This document shows positions 34,169 to 42,499 of a DNA stretch of 43,425 nucleotides, piece after piece. The stretch is from the NCBI RefSeq assembly GCF_030851345.1, contig NZ_JALPNU010000028.1, forward strand, positions 1 through 43,425. Reading direction: 5' to 3'. The DNA is from Marinifilum sp. D714 (GTDB lineage: Bacteria > Bacteroidota > Bacteroidia > Bacteroidales > Marinifilaceae). Both the position numbers and the translations under genes were made by a program. Position 1 is the first letter of the stretch, and each line of letters starts with the position of its first letter. The notes under the pieces are model-generated. The model worked only from the letters and a program-made list of their open reading frames with translations, was not told the DNA's origin and made no database searches.

Positions 34169-34201
34169 TGTGCCACTCATATCGGAGCAAAGTGTGCCAG
34201 T
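34169..34201. mobile_element. Possible remnant of an IS21-like terminus
   Basis: TGTGCCACT (34169-34177) and TGTGCCAGT (34193-34201) form a direct repeat with ATCGGAGCAAAG between. Repeated TGTGCCA boxes next to CGGAGCAAAG recall the multiple transposase sites at ends of IS21-family elements in Bacteroidota. No istA or istB reading frame is present. Confidence 0.35.
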
Positions 34202-34211
34202 GATTACAGCC

Positions 34212-34985
34212 CTAATTTAGTCTTTCCAGATTCTTATCATGCCATTCTACATAGCTCCAATTACTGACTCCACCCGTTAATGCACTCTCAACATCAATCT
34301 TTCCCTCACTATCGATAACCGATTGCAAGTAATACGCTCTTTTATCGATTTCTCTTTCAATTTCAGTTCTGCCGGAAATGGTATTACCATGCGAAAGAAT
34401 TAATCTCTCAACATTCAAAGCCCTGATTTTTTCCAAACTGTTTATATGCTCTTTAAAGTTGCCACCTTCTGATATGTAAGGCGTAATTAATTTGTTTTCA
34501 GCATTCGACATTAGCAAATCGCCAACATGTGCTATTGTGTCATTAATCAGGATGATTAAGCTGCATTTGCTATGACCTGGAGCTTCAATAAAAGTCAATT
34601 TGAATTCTCCAAAATGACAGCCTGTATGATTTTGGATTACAGTATCAGCTTCTTTATATCTGTTTTCAGGATCCCAAACTTCAGCGCATTTTTTATAATT
34701 TTCTTTGTAATGAGAACTACAGGCAAGCTCAATATTTTCGAACTCACATGCGCCTGCTGCATGATCAGGATGATAGTGTGTCAGAATTACCTTTTCCACC
34801 TCAATGTTCTTTTTTAGCAGATCATTTTTTACTTGCCTGGCATGCAAAGGAAATCCTGTATCTATTAGCAATGCTTTATCAGCACTTAATAAAACTGTTA
34901 AGTTGACCTCCATATCCGGATCATCTTCACTTTCTGCAAATACGTACTGCAATATGTTGGCTTCTATTTCTCGAATCTCTTTCAT
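34212..34985 (-). CDS. MBL-fold metallo-hydrolase
   Basis: 257 aa. The metal motif THYHPDH gives H70, H72, D74 and H75. Further ligands are H138 (EAPGHS), D155 (HVGDLL) and H199 (LSHGN), so a complete dinuclear zinc site is present. The fold is the glyoxalase II/lactonase-like group of the metallo-beta-lactamase superfamily. The substrate is unknown; a hydrolase for thioesters, lactones or similar small molecules is likely. The start is the ATG at 34985. It is on its own, but the XRE/DUF4870-like regulator gene lies upstream in the same direction, separated by a repeat-filled gap. Confidence 0.87.
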   Translation of the reverse strand: MKEIREIEANILQYVFAESEDDPDMEVNLTVLLSADKALLIDTGFPLHARQVKNDLLKKNIEVEKVILTHYHPDHAAGACEFENIELACSSHYKENYKKCAEVWDPENRYKEADTVIQNHTGCHFGEFKLTFIEAPGHSKCSLIILINDTIAHVGDLLMSNAENKLITPYISEGGNFKEHINSLEKIRALNVERLILSHGNTISGRTEIEREIDKRAYYLQSVIDSEGKIDVESALTGGVSNWSYVEWHDKNLERLN

Positions 34986-35054
34986 AAATATTTTTTTTAA
35001 AACCGTTCAGTCGGTGATAACTAAATATGGCTATTTTTCAGGATACTATATTAA

Positions 35055-35133
35055 CAAACTCCACAAAGAACACGAAGACGCACAGAGAAATAACTATTTC
35101 TCATCTCTGTGTTAGTCTGTGAGCTCTGTGTTT
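35055..35133. repeat. Dispersed palindrome, copy B, forming the 3' end of the XRE/DUF4870-like gene
   Basis: The left arm (35055-35088, CCACAAAGAACACGAAGACG then CACAGAGA) and right arm (35104-35133, TCTCTGTGTTAGTCTGTGAG then CTCTGTG) are imperfect complements. The right arm contains the stop codon and encodes the last nine or so residues of the leftward gene. Confidence 0.65.
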
Positions 35134-35820
35134 AATAAATTTCACCTCATAATCAAGATCATTCAGATATGCTGCTTCCCAATAATACCAAATGTAATAT
35201 TTAATGAGCCATGTATTAAACGGTAGACAGTATGAGCATGTACCTACAATCTTTAATACATTTTCTTGTGCAAAGCACTTCACTTTCTCTTCACGCTTAA
35301 CAAATGGATTGATAAAGGCTTTTCCATTCATTACATTAATTGCATTAAAGATTGACACCAAAGCACCAACAAGTAATCCTACAACAAAGGGTGTCAACTG
35401 ATTCACTTTCCAATAAACCCACAAGCCTCCCAAACTGATTCCCAATATACACAGTTGCATACCCAAAACAGCATGAAAATGATGTGTCATATCTTTCGTT
35501 TTATTTTTTCTCTGACGCCAAAGAATCAAGCTAGGAAAGAAAAGAGGCAACAATCCACTTAAATGCAAAAATCCAAGCCAAGTGTTGTGATTCACTTCCT
35601 GATCCTTCTTATCATCATTCGTCTCCTCTACAAATAAGCTGAAATCAACATCTAATGCCTTTGCAATCATCTGAAGTGTATAAGCCCGTGGGTCAACCTC
35701 TCCATTCTCAATCCGCTGTATGGTTCTTGCACTAAGCTCAGTCTTCTCAGCCAAGTCTTCCTGGGTTAAACCTTTTTTTACCCTTAGTTCTTTGATAAGT
35801 TTTCCTGTTTCCATTTTCAT
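35101..35820 (-). CDS. XRE-type helix-turn-helix protein with DUF4870-like membrane domain
   Basis: 239 aa. The Cro/C1-type helix-turn-helix (about 7-60) reads LIKELRVKKGLTQEDLAEKTELSARTIQRIENGEVDPR. A short linker leads to a membrane part (about 78-175) with three or four hydrophobic helices, of the DUF4870 kind (HLSGLLPLFFPSLILW...HFHAVLGMQLCILGIS). A Cys/Trp/Tyr-rich cytoplasmic segment follows. Membrane-bound XRE proteins could release or hide the DNA-binding domain upon a membrane signal, which is inference. The last residues, from about HRAHRLTQR, come from a dispersed repeat that overlaps the gene end, so the original C-terminus is probably lost. The start is either ATG 35820 or 35814. 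Confidence 0.8.
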   Translation of the reverse strand: MKMETGKLIKELRVKKGLTQEDLAEKTELSARTIQRIENGEVDPRAYTLQMIAKALDVDFSLFVEETNDDKKDQEVNHNTWLGFLHLSGLLPLFFPSLILWRQRKNKTKDMTHHFHAVLGMQLCILGISLGGLWVYWKVNQLTPFVVGLLVGALVSIFNAINVMNGKAFINPFVKREEKVKCFAQENVLKIVGTCSYCLPFNTWLIKYYIWYYWEAAYLNDLDYEVKFIKHRAHRLTQR

Positions 35821-36160
35821 TTCGCTTTTGATTTTGAGTCAAATGTCTGACTGATTAGGGTAACTTTCCAACTACAAAAGCACGACACTTACACGACATT
35901 CAAAATCAATCCACACATTATCAGCGTTTTGAGAAAATGGAAAAATCAACTAGTATTTAATATTATTACTTATTCTTTTCATTCCCAAATTAAATGAACC
36001 ACAGAGAACACGAAGACACACAGAGAAGTCTCCATCTTTCACCTCTGTGCCACTCTGTGACCTCTGTGGTTGAAAACTTTCACCTCCAATAAATATTACA
36101 ATACACAATAATTCGTGAAAATTTGTGTAATCTGTGGTTTAAATAGGTGTGATCTATGGT
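35821..36160. other. 340-nt intergenic region dominated by dispersed repeats
   Basis: There is no gene. It contains palindrome copy C (35997-36071) and a second type of repeat, AACCACAGATTACACAAATTTTCAC on the minus strand (about 36114-36160), that runs up to the stop codon of the DUF2130 gene. Confidence 0.55.
35997..36071. repeat. Dispersed palindrome, copy C (AACCACAGAG ... CTCTGTGGTT)
   Basis: The outer 10 nt of both arms (35997-36006, 36062-36071) are exact complements. The inner part alternates CACAGAG and CTCTGTG words. This is the best-preserved copy in the window. Confidence 0.7.
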
Positions 36161-36166
36161 TTATTT
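36114..36166 (-). repeat. AACCACAGATTACACA-type repeat at the DUF2130 stop
   Basis: On the minus strand the sequence after the stop TAA reads ACCATAGATCACACC, then a second unit TTAAACCACAGATTACACAA. The first TAA serves as the gene's stop codon. Two diverged units are visible. Confidence 0.55.
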
Positions 36167-37699
36167 CAAATCTTCAAACTTCGCCTTCATGGTTGGATTA
36201 CCATAGGTCAACTTTTTAATGGTCAAATCATCGGCCTTGTTATTGGCCAAGCGCAAATTATTCTCTGATGACAAAAGCGCATCCTTTGTTTTCTGAAGAT
36301 GAGTAATGGTTTTATCGATCTCGTCGATTGCCGTTTTAAATTTCCTGCTGGCCAATTCGTAATTGTAGGCAAAACCTTTTCTAAAAGCATCAATCTTTTC
36401 TTCGAACTTGGTGATATCCACATTCTGATTCCTCATCATGTTCAGCTCGGCCTTGTATTGCATTGAATTCATGGCAGCATTTCGAAGCAAGGTAATCATC
36501 GGAATGAAAAATTGCGGACGCACCACATACATTTTTTCGTACTTGTGCGATACATCAACAATACCCGTATTGTAGAATTCACTATCTGATTCCAAAAGCG
36601 AAACCAATACAGCATATTCACACTCCTTGTCCTTACGATCCTTATCCAGTTTGGCAAAGAAATCCTCGTTTCTCTTTTTGGTAGCCGTTTCATCGTTCTC
36701 ATTCTTCATTTCGAACATGATAGAGATCACCTCATTTCCTGCCTCATCCACTTCCCGGTAAATAAAATCACCTTTACTCCCACCTCTTGCATCGTTATCC
36801 TTCTCGAAATAGGCTCTCTGGAAAGCCGTTGCACGCAGCTTGTTAAATTCCGATTCGCAATGCTGCTCCAAAGTTTCCCCCACCATCTTGGTAGAAAGTT
36901 TCTGCTTAAAATCCTTCAAACGAACAATCTCATCATCCTTCATTTTAATGGTTTCATCTTTGGCAATCAATTGGTTGGTAAATTGTTCCTTTATCGATTT
37001 TTCAAGCAACTCCTTCTCTGTCTCTTTTATTTTCAGATCATTCACCAAATCATCTCTCTGCTTTTCAATCAGCTTGGTTGCCTCTGTTACGGCCAATTTC
37101 TTCTCCGTCTCTGCCTGCTCAATTTTCGATTTCATCTCTACAATTTCGCCCTCTTTGGCAGCCAATTTCTGCGATAATTCAGTTTCACTTTGGGCCTTTT
37201 GCTCAGTCAGTTTCCTGTCCTTTTCGGCCAACTCCTTTTCCAATGTACTTTTCACATTGGCCTCAGCCAGTTTCACCGCATTTTCCTTTTCAGCTTCCTT
37301 GCTTTTTAGGCTGCCAACCAAATCATCGCGTTCTTTTTCAATCTGCTTGGTAGCCTCCGATACCGCCAGCATCTTCTCACTTTCAGCCTTTTCAATCTTC
37401 GATTTCATGGCAGAAATTTCACTCTCCTTCTCAGCCAATTTCTCCGAAAGTTGCGAATCGCTTTGCGCCTTCAGTTCTGCTAACTTCCTATCCTTTTCGG
37501 CCAGCTCTTTTTGCAAGACATTCTTAATGTTTGCCTCAGCCAATTTTATGGCATTCTCTTTTTCCTGATCTGCCAACAACAACCTCTTCTTCAACTCCTC
37601 CTCAAACTGACTGTCTCGAACTTGCTTTAGGATATCCGCAAATCCAGCTTCATCTACCTTAAAGGCTTTCTTACAATTGGGGCAAATTATTTCGTTCAT
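36161..37699 (-). CDS. DUF2130 coiled-coil protein
   Basis: 512 aa. The N-terminus has one CPNC pair (Cys6, Cys9), which is half of a zinc ribbon. Residues 30-265 are a long charged coiled coil. Within it, residues 48-138 and 139-229 are a 91-aa tandem duplication (ENA[IV]KLAEAN...[10 protein letters not shown]...SEATK/TEATK...ERDDLV/QRDDLV). The C-terminal DUF2130 domain (about 265-440) has [26 protein letters not shown] and [27 protein letters not shown]. That pattern resembles a restriction-endonuclease-like core (D...E-x-K) and its function is unknown. DUF2130 genes are often found alone or near phage-defence genes. A perfect 8-bp hairpin lies in its leader. Confidence 0.85.
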   Translation of the reverse strand: MNEIICPNCKKAFKVDEAGFADILKQVRDSQFEEELKKRLLLADQEKENAIKLAEANIKNVLQKELAEKDRKLAELKAQSDSQLSEKLAEKESEISAMKSKIEKAESEKMLAVSEATKQIEKERDDLVGSLKSKEAEKENAVKLAEANVKSTLEKELAEKDRKLTEQKAQSETELSQKLAAKEGEIVEMKSKIEQAETEKKLAVTEATKLIEKQRDDLVNDLKIKETEKELLEKSIKEQFTNQLIAKDETIKMKDDEIVRLKDFKQKLSTKMVGETLEQHCESEFNKLRATAFQRAYFEKDNDARGGSKGDFIYREVDEAGNEVISIMFEMKNENDETATKKRNEDFFAKLDKDRKDKECEYAVLVSLLESDSEFYNTGIVDVSHKYEKMYVVRPQFFIPMITLLRNAAMNSMQYKAELNMMRNQNVDITKFEEKIDAFRKGFAYNYELASRKFKTAIDEIDKTITHLQKTKDALLSSENNLRLANNKADDLTIKKLTYGNPTMKAKFEDLK

Positions 37700-38015
37700 A
37701 TGATATTTGTTTTCTTCTGTATAGCTTCTCTGCTGAAGCTATTTTGTTGTGATTTGGTGGTAAAATTAGTGATTTTGTTTTGTGCTTACGCTACCATGCA
37801 ATACATGCTCTTCTCACCAAAAATAAAATATTAACACAAGTGTGTTTAAACAACATCAGTACTTTTTTTAATGTATTTATTTTACCCTAAATTACAGATC
37901 ATTACAAACTATCCAACAAACTACAAAGCCACACGAAAGGATTGATTTTATCGAAATTCGTTTCGTGCGACAGCAAGGGATAACCATATTTAGTGAATTC
38001 TTGGAATGAAAAGTT
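37700..38015. other. 316-nt intergenic region upstream of the DUF2130 gene
   Basis: No gene is seen. A hairpin (ATAGCTTC 37721-37728 with GAAGCTAT 37735-37742) lies in the DUF2130 leader, 22 nt from its ATG. CACGAAA (37932-37938) pairs with TTTCGTG (37961-37967) downstream of the small gene at 38016. Neither has a T-run on the expected side. Confidence 0.5.
37721..37742 (-). promoter_or_regulatory. Hairpin in the leader of the DUF2130 gene
   Basis: Perfect 8-bp arms with a 6-nt TCTGCT loop. Position close to the start codon suggests a role in translation or RNA stability, which is untested. Confidence 0.35.
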
Positions 38016-38276
38016 CTAATTTCCAATTTTTACCTTTATTGGATTTGCTGAATACCCACTTAGATTATACCCCTCATCGTCTACTAGTGTTACTTCAGTA
38101 GGGTTAGTTAGTGCGATACAACAAAATTTTCCATTGTCTCTCTGAATTTCTGTCGACAGAAAACGTTTTTTGTTGTTCAGCTGCCAAGATTGAAGTTCAT
38201 CAAATAAACCTTTCATTGACTCATTTTCAAACCACAAAATGTTGTTTTTGTTGTTCATTTCTTTTTTTTCGTCCAT
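38016..38276 (-). CDS. Small protein of unknown function, third gene of the Gabija-like operon
   Basis: 86 aa from the ATG at 38276, preferred over TTG 38282. An internal ATG at 38258 (MNNKNNI) is an alternative. I do not recognise a named family. It has an acidic, Asn-rich start, a predicted helix (MKGLFDELQSWQLNNKKR), then a compact beta-like part (FLSTEIQRDNGKFCCIALTNPTEVTLVDDEG). There is no signal peptide or membrane helix. The start is 48 nt after the stop of the UvrD-like helicase with no terminator between, so it probably shares the transcript. Low GC matches the defence genes. It may be an accessory or immunity factor, which is inference only. Confidence 0.65.
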   Translation of the reverse strand: MDEKKEMNNKNNILWFENESMKGLFDELQSWQLNNKKRFLSTEIQRDNGKFCCIALTNPTEVTLVDDEGYNLSGYSANPIKVKIGN

Positions 38277-38324
38277 AACCAATAATAATTTCTAGTTAAT
38301 AAATCCGTGTTACCTGCTGGCATT

Positions 38325-40235
38325 TTACACATTAACAATATCCCATGTGCTTCTATCAATTTGAGATAAATGCTTGTTAAATCTATCTTCATATATAGCA
38401 ACACAAAGCAGATGAGTAGGTCTTGAAAAACCAACATAACTTGTTTTCATAGCTTTTATAATACGAGAACTTTTGCTATTTATTGATTTATTCAAAAATA
38501 TTTCTTTCAAATATTCTGATTCATATTTATAAAAAAATGTTTCCAGATAAAGTGTTGCAGTATGTGTTTGACCTTTCACTGAATGAACAGTTCCTACATC
38601 AATTTGAAAACCATTATATTGAAATTTATTAGCAACTTTTGTTGTTTGTTTTTTAATAATATTGGTAGATGCATTATTAGATATAAAACCATTTGAAAGA
38701 ATAATACTTTTACCAAAAATACCTAAGAGTGATGGAATGTAAATACGTATTTTATTAATTACATCGTTATCATTCTTTATTATCCCAAACGACCAATTAT
38801 AAAGATTTAATTTAAAATCTTCATATTCTTTTGCTCCAAAAGCTTTTATATAATTAAATAGTTTTCTCTTTGTAAAATATTTTTGATTTTCATCTACAAT
38901 ATTTTCAATTCTTAAAATCCTTAGAAAGGAATTGAGTATGTTTTTTCGAATAGATTCAAAAGTGCGATTTTCTTTATCATAGTTTAACAAATAGTCTTCA
39001 AGGCATTTATAATCTATTTTTGTTTTTATTGGTTCGCTATTGTATTCCCCCCAGTAGTCTTTTAATCCAATTTTATCTAAATCGTCATGCTCTTTCCTCC
39101 ATGCAATTGCTGTATAGGTATTTTTAGCATCTTTAGATATTTTATTACATGCTTGATATTGTGAAATTAGTTCTGAATATTTCTCTAGAACTTTGCTGCG
39201 ATTTTTATCAGTGAACAATAATATTGTGGGCTTAATATCTATGTTTAATAACCTACCTTCGATATCATTTGGGCTCAGAGCTAGCTTTTCAACAATACTA
39301 GCAATATTGGGATTTAGTCTATAGCTACCCTTTAAATATTTAATATTCGCTCTTTTAGTCCAAATATTTAAAGAATTGGAATTTTCATTAAAGATGGCTT
39401 GGTTAATATCTCCAATTCTTTGTATTGAAGATAAAGACTTTCCACTATCATAAAATAAATCTTCTAATAATTGATACTGATGAGTATCCATATCTTGCAT
39501 TTCATCAACAAAAACATATTGAAATCTGTTCTGGATGATATTTTTAATATTTGGTATTTTATTTGTGTACACCTCTGCTAAAAAATACGCATCATCAAAA
39601 TGCAAGTAACCATTACTCAATAATTTAATCTTAAATTCCCTTAAGGATTTATAAGTTGGCTTATTGGGATCTTTTAACTTAAATGTCTCAGACTTACCAT
39701 CAATATAAGATTTCAACTTCATATCTCTTGTTAGACGAATTGATTTTAAGAATTTCAAACCATCTATTTGTTTATCAAGAAATCCTTTTAAGCCACGATT
39801 CGGAGTATTTGCATAGAATTTTTCAACTTGCTCGTCATAGATTTCATTATCTATTCGATATGGTTTCGACTTGAATTGATTCATATAGCAAGGAATTGCT
39901 AAAAACACATCTACAAAACTCTGAATTGTTCCTACAAAATTTGGATAAGAGAATAACTTAGGACAATATTTCCCTATACGTTCTTTTATTTCATCAACAG
40001 CTGTATTTGTATGTGAAATAACAAGTACTCCTCCATTATCTTTTATAGGTAAATATTTCTCAAGAATTAAGAGTTTTGCAAGTAATGCTGTAGTCTTACC
40101 ACTACCAGGGACTGCCTGTAAATCAAGCGTATCAAAATCCTTAATAAAATCTACTCGCTCTTCATCAAAATGCTTGTTTTTTCCGAGCAATATTTGTTCT
40201 GCGTATTTTATATCATCATCGGTTACCTTAATCAT
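38325..40235 (-). CDS. gajB: GajB-like UvrD/PcrA-family helicase
   Basis: 636 aa from the ATG at 40235, which overlaps the gajA stop by 8 nt (ATGATTAA) as in coupled genes. Upstream ATGs at 40244 and 40256 are less likely. Superfamily 1A helicase motifs appear in order: I AVPGSGKTTALLAK (PGSGKTT at 43-49), Ia SHTNTAVDEI, II VDEMQD (243-248), III IGDINQAIF, IV SYRLNPNIASIVE, V GTVHSVKGQTHTATLYLE, VI TSYVGFSRPTHLL. An insertion after motif IV makes it longer than the about 490-aa Bacillus cereus GajB. Partnered with GajA it fits the Gabija anti-phage system, where GajB responds to DNA ends and activates GajA. Confidence 0.88.
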   Translation of the reverse strand: MIKVTDDDIKYAEQILLGKNKHFDEERVDFIKDFDTLDLQAVPGSGKTTALLAKLLILEKYLPIKDNGGVLVISHTNTAVDEIKERIGKYCPKLFSYPNFVGTIQSFVDVFLAIPCYMNQFKSKPYRIDNEIYDEQVEKFYANTPNRGLKGFLDKQIDGLKFLKSIRLTRDMKLKSYIDGKSETFKLKDPNKPTYKSLREFKIKLLSNGYLHFDDAYFLAEVYTNKIPNIKNIIQNRFQYVFVDEMQDMDTHQYQLLEDLFYDSGKSLSSIQRIGDINQAIFNENSNSLNIWTKRANIKYLKGSYRLNPNIASIVEKLALSPNDIEGRLLNIDIKPTILLFTDKNRSKVLEKYSELISQYQACNKISKDAKNTYTAIAWRKEHDDLDKIGLKDYWGEYNSEPIKTKIDYKCLEDYLLNYDKENRTFESIRKNILNSFLRILRIENIVDENQKYFTKRKLFNYIKAFGAKEYEDFKLNLYNWSFGIIKNDNDVINKIRIYIPSLLGIFGKSIILSNGFISNNASTNIIKKQTTKVANKFQYNGFQIDVGTVHSVKGQTHTATLYLETFFYKYESEYLKEIFLNKSINSKSSRIIKAMKTSYVGFSRPTHLLCVAIYEDRFNKHLSQIDRSTWDIVNV

Positions 40236-42036
40236 TGCAAGCATATTTAATAGCATCAACTAAATATTTTATATTCTCTTCACTTTGGTCAAAACTTGCA
40301 CCTATACCTTTTTCTAGCTTATTTGCGAGTCTGTACGCTATCTCAGTTTTCTTAAGTGATTTGTCAATTAGTTTCCTTGCTAATATTTTTTCAAATCCGT
40401 CTGACCATTTTGTTTTTGAGTGAATACCTTTTGTTACTTCCTGAAAATCATCAGATACTGTAGAGGATTTATACAGGCTATATTCTAATGTCCAGAGAGG
40501 CGCTACAAAGTACCTCACATTATTCTCTGATTTCGCCTCAATTTCAATCACTTTTGAAGTTGTTTCCCTTGTAAATATAGTTGTGTCTTTTTTAGTAACT
40601 ACTGTTTTTTTATTCTCCTTGCCATCATCATCAGTATCCTTATATGATTTTGCAGTATATTCTCTTATATCACAATCTGTAACAACAGCAACAGGAATTG
40701 TCATATTAGGTTCTTCCTTTCTCAAAAATATTTTTGAATAATTATCAAATCCCACATTTCCTATATTTATTACAGAAACGCCTTTTTCAGTTAAATCATA
40801 ACCTATCCTTTTTGCTAAACTTGGAATTAATATTTCCTCTGCCCAACCTTCAACTAATATAAGTCCTTTAGCAAAAAACAAATTTGCTTTTGTAACATCT
40901 AAGAATTTTTCGAGAAAAATATATTCATCTGCTTTAAACTTGGTGTAACTACTACCCATTGGAAAGGCATTATTTTCATTACATATTATTAAATTCTCAA
41001 GTTTTATCTTTGAAGCTAAATTTGGACTATGAGTAGTTAGTATTAGCTGTATATCGCTTTGTTGCTGTAGTGATTCTACTACATGCATTTGAGCTTGAGG
41101 ATGTAGATGAGCTTCTAATTCCTCAATTAAACCTAGTCGTATTCCATTCCAATTTTTCTTTTGAAGATGCAACAACTCAGAAGCCATGCAAAGACGATTT
41201 AATGTCCCTAAACCTAAATTTGGTTCGTCTTTTATTGCTAATTCTAGTTTTTCAAGTACGTTTTTTAGATTACCTCCATTAACGCTAAAATTAGATTCTT
41301 TAGAATCAGAATAAAAAGCTTTTATATACTTATCAATCTCTTCTTTTAGTTCTTTTCCTTTTAGTGCATCTTCTCCTTGTAATGGATTTTCGTCTTTATC
41401 TACTCCTTTAAAATAATTTTCGATGGTCGTATTAAATTCACTAAAATGATCTACAAGAATATGGGATTTATTGTGTCCCTTAAAAGCTTCATGTCCTTGT
41501 AGTATCTGTGCTAATCTAGAATTTTTACGTGGTATCAGTTCTGATTTTGCATCACGTAAAGGTTTCAGGTATGTAGTTTTTAAATATTCTCTTGCCTCAG
41601 CAGTTAATTGATATCCACTTTCGTCAACACCTGCTTTTACATCTGCGGGGTATATATATTTATCATCTAAATTACGATTAACATCATAAATTAAACGTAA
41701 AAAAGGCTTTATATTATCATCATTTTCTTTCCAGCCAAGCCATTCTGTGAAATTCTTAGCCTCATTATCTGTGAAATTTTCAATAATTATTTCTATTCTA
41801 AATCTTTCTGATTCATTATAAAAATCTTCATTATTAACTTTTATCCAATCATAACTATGTGTTTTCAATACTAATTTTATTGAATCAATTATTGCTGTTT
41901 TACCAGAATCATTTTGCCCAATTAAAACATTTAATCCCTTTGTTAAATTTAAGTTTAGATTTGGTTTGGATAGGTCAATTTCTCCTGAACTACCAAATTT
42001 TCTAAAATTCCATAATTTGATATTTGAAATATGCAT
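40228..42036 (-). CDS. gajA: GajA-like OLD-family ATPase/TOPRIM nuclease
   Basis: 602 aa, close to the known GajA length. The N-terminal ABC-type ATPase has Walker A IGQNDSGKT at 39-47, Walker B LGLIEELEAHLHP at 301-313 and the H-loop TTHSPN with His336. The TOPRIM domain starts at about 388: Glu396 in LILVEGWAEE, then Asp454 and Asp456 in VVTDCDI. A late Lys-rich helix (ARKLIDKSLKKTEI) may supply the last catalytic Lys. Class 2 OLD nucleases sit beside a UvrD-type helicase, as here. GajA nicks phage DNA when nucleotide levels drop. It is the first gene of the unit, divergent from the HIRAN gene. Confidence 0.9.
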   Translation of the reverse strand: MHISNIKLWNFRKFGSSGEIDLSKPNLNLNLTKGLNVLIGQNDSGKTAIIDSIKLVLKTHSYDWIKVNNEDFYNESERFRIEIIIENFTDNEAKNFTEWLGWKENDDNIKPFLRLIYDVNRNLDDKYIYPADVKAGVDESGYQLTAEAREYLKTTYLKPLRDAKSELIPRKNSRLAQILQGHEAFKGHNKSHILVDHFSEFNTTIENYFKGVDKDENPLQGEDALKGKELKEEIDKYIKAFYSDSKESNFSVNGGNLKNVLEKLELAIKDEPNLGLGTLNRLCMASELLHLQKKNWNGIRLGLIEELEAHLHPQAQMHVVESLQQQSDIQLILTTHSPNLASKIKLENLIICNENNAFPMGSSYTKFKADEYIFLEKFLDVTKANLFFAKGLILVEGWAEEILIPSLAKRIGYDLTEKGVSVINIGNVGFDNYSKIFLRKEEPNMTIPVAVVTDCDIREYTAKSYKDTDDDGKENKKTVVTKKDTTIFTRETTSKVIEIEAKSENNVRYFVAPLWTLEYSLYKSSTVSDDFQEVTKGIHSKTKWSDGFEKILARKLIDKSLKKTEIAYRLANKLEKGIGASFDQSEENIKYLVDAIKYACND

Positions 42037-42094
42037 TTACTATTATTGTTTTTGTTTATGGTTGCTGTTTTTTTGCTTGCAGGTAACATTTGGA

Positions 42095-42113
42095 TAAAGT
42101 GTAATGCACTTTA
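42095..42113. promoter_or_regulatory. Palindrome 60 nt upstream of gajA, operator candidate
   Basis: TAAAGTG (42095-42101) and CACTTTA (42107-42113) are exact complements around TAATG. Its place just upstream of gajA fits a regulator site. Confidence 0.45.
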
Positions 42114-42441
42114 CCCACCTTTTCTATCAGTCTTTCTATTGCATTATTAATTAATCACTTATCCTTTAAAATTATATCTAAAGAACTTTTATTTTTTGCA
42201 AGAACTTTTTCTCTCATACAAGTTCATACCTCTTGTAATAAAAACACCATCTCGAATTTAACAACAATTATTACCAAACAAAATATTTATCCCAATAAAC
42301 TGTAATAGAATTTATCAATCCATTAGAATTATTGATTGAAAACATTAAAGCCCAACAATTGCAGAAGGATTAATACACTTTACTACCTAATAAATCCTCT
42401 CGTGCTGTTATTTTACACATTCCAAATTTATTTAACAATTC

Positions 42442-42472
42442 TTTGAATACTTATTCAATGTTTGTAAATTTG
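42442..42472 (+). promoter_or_regulatory. Consensus Bacteroidota promoter of the HIRAN gene
   Basis: TTTG (42442-42445), 19 nt, then TAAATTTG (42465-42472) match TTTG-N19..21-TAnnTTTG at every fixed position. Transcription should begin near 42478, 22 nt before the ATG at 42500. Confidence 0.8.
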
Positions 42473-42499
42473 GTTAAATAAAATTCAAACCTCTTTAAA

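Larger units (their letters stand above)
42037..42499. other. 463-nt divergent region between gajA and the HIRAN gene
   Basis: This very AT-rich gap has no gene. It contains a palindrome at 42095-42113, close to gajA, and a full promoter for the HIRAN gene at 42442-42472. A single minus-strand TAAATTTG (42423-42430) is far from gajA and lacks a -33 match. Confidence 0.5.

Noticed and set aside
36840-37568. 242-aa plus-strand open frame antisense to the DUF2130 gene
   Set aside because: It is a Ser/Phe-rich shadow produced by the Lys/Glu-rich coiled-coil repeats of the true gene on the other strand.
37932-37967. CACGAAA/TTTCGTG hairpin as terminator of the defence operon
   Set aside because: The loop is long and no T-run follows on the minus strand.
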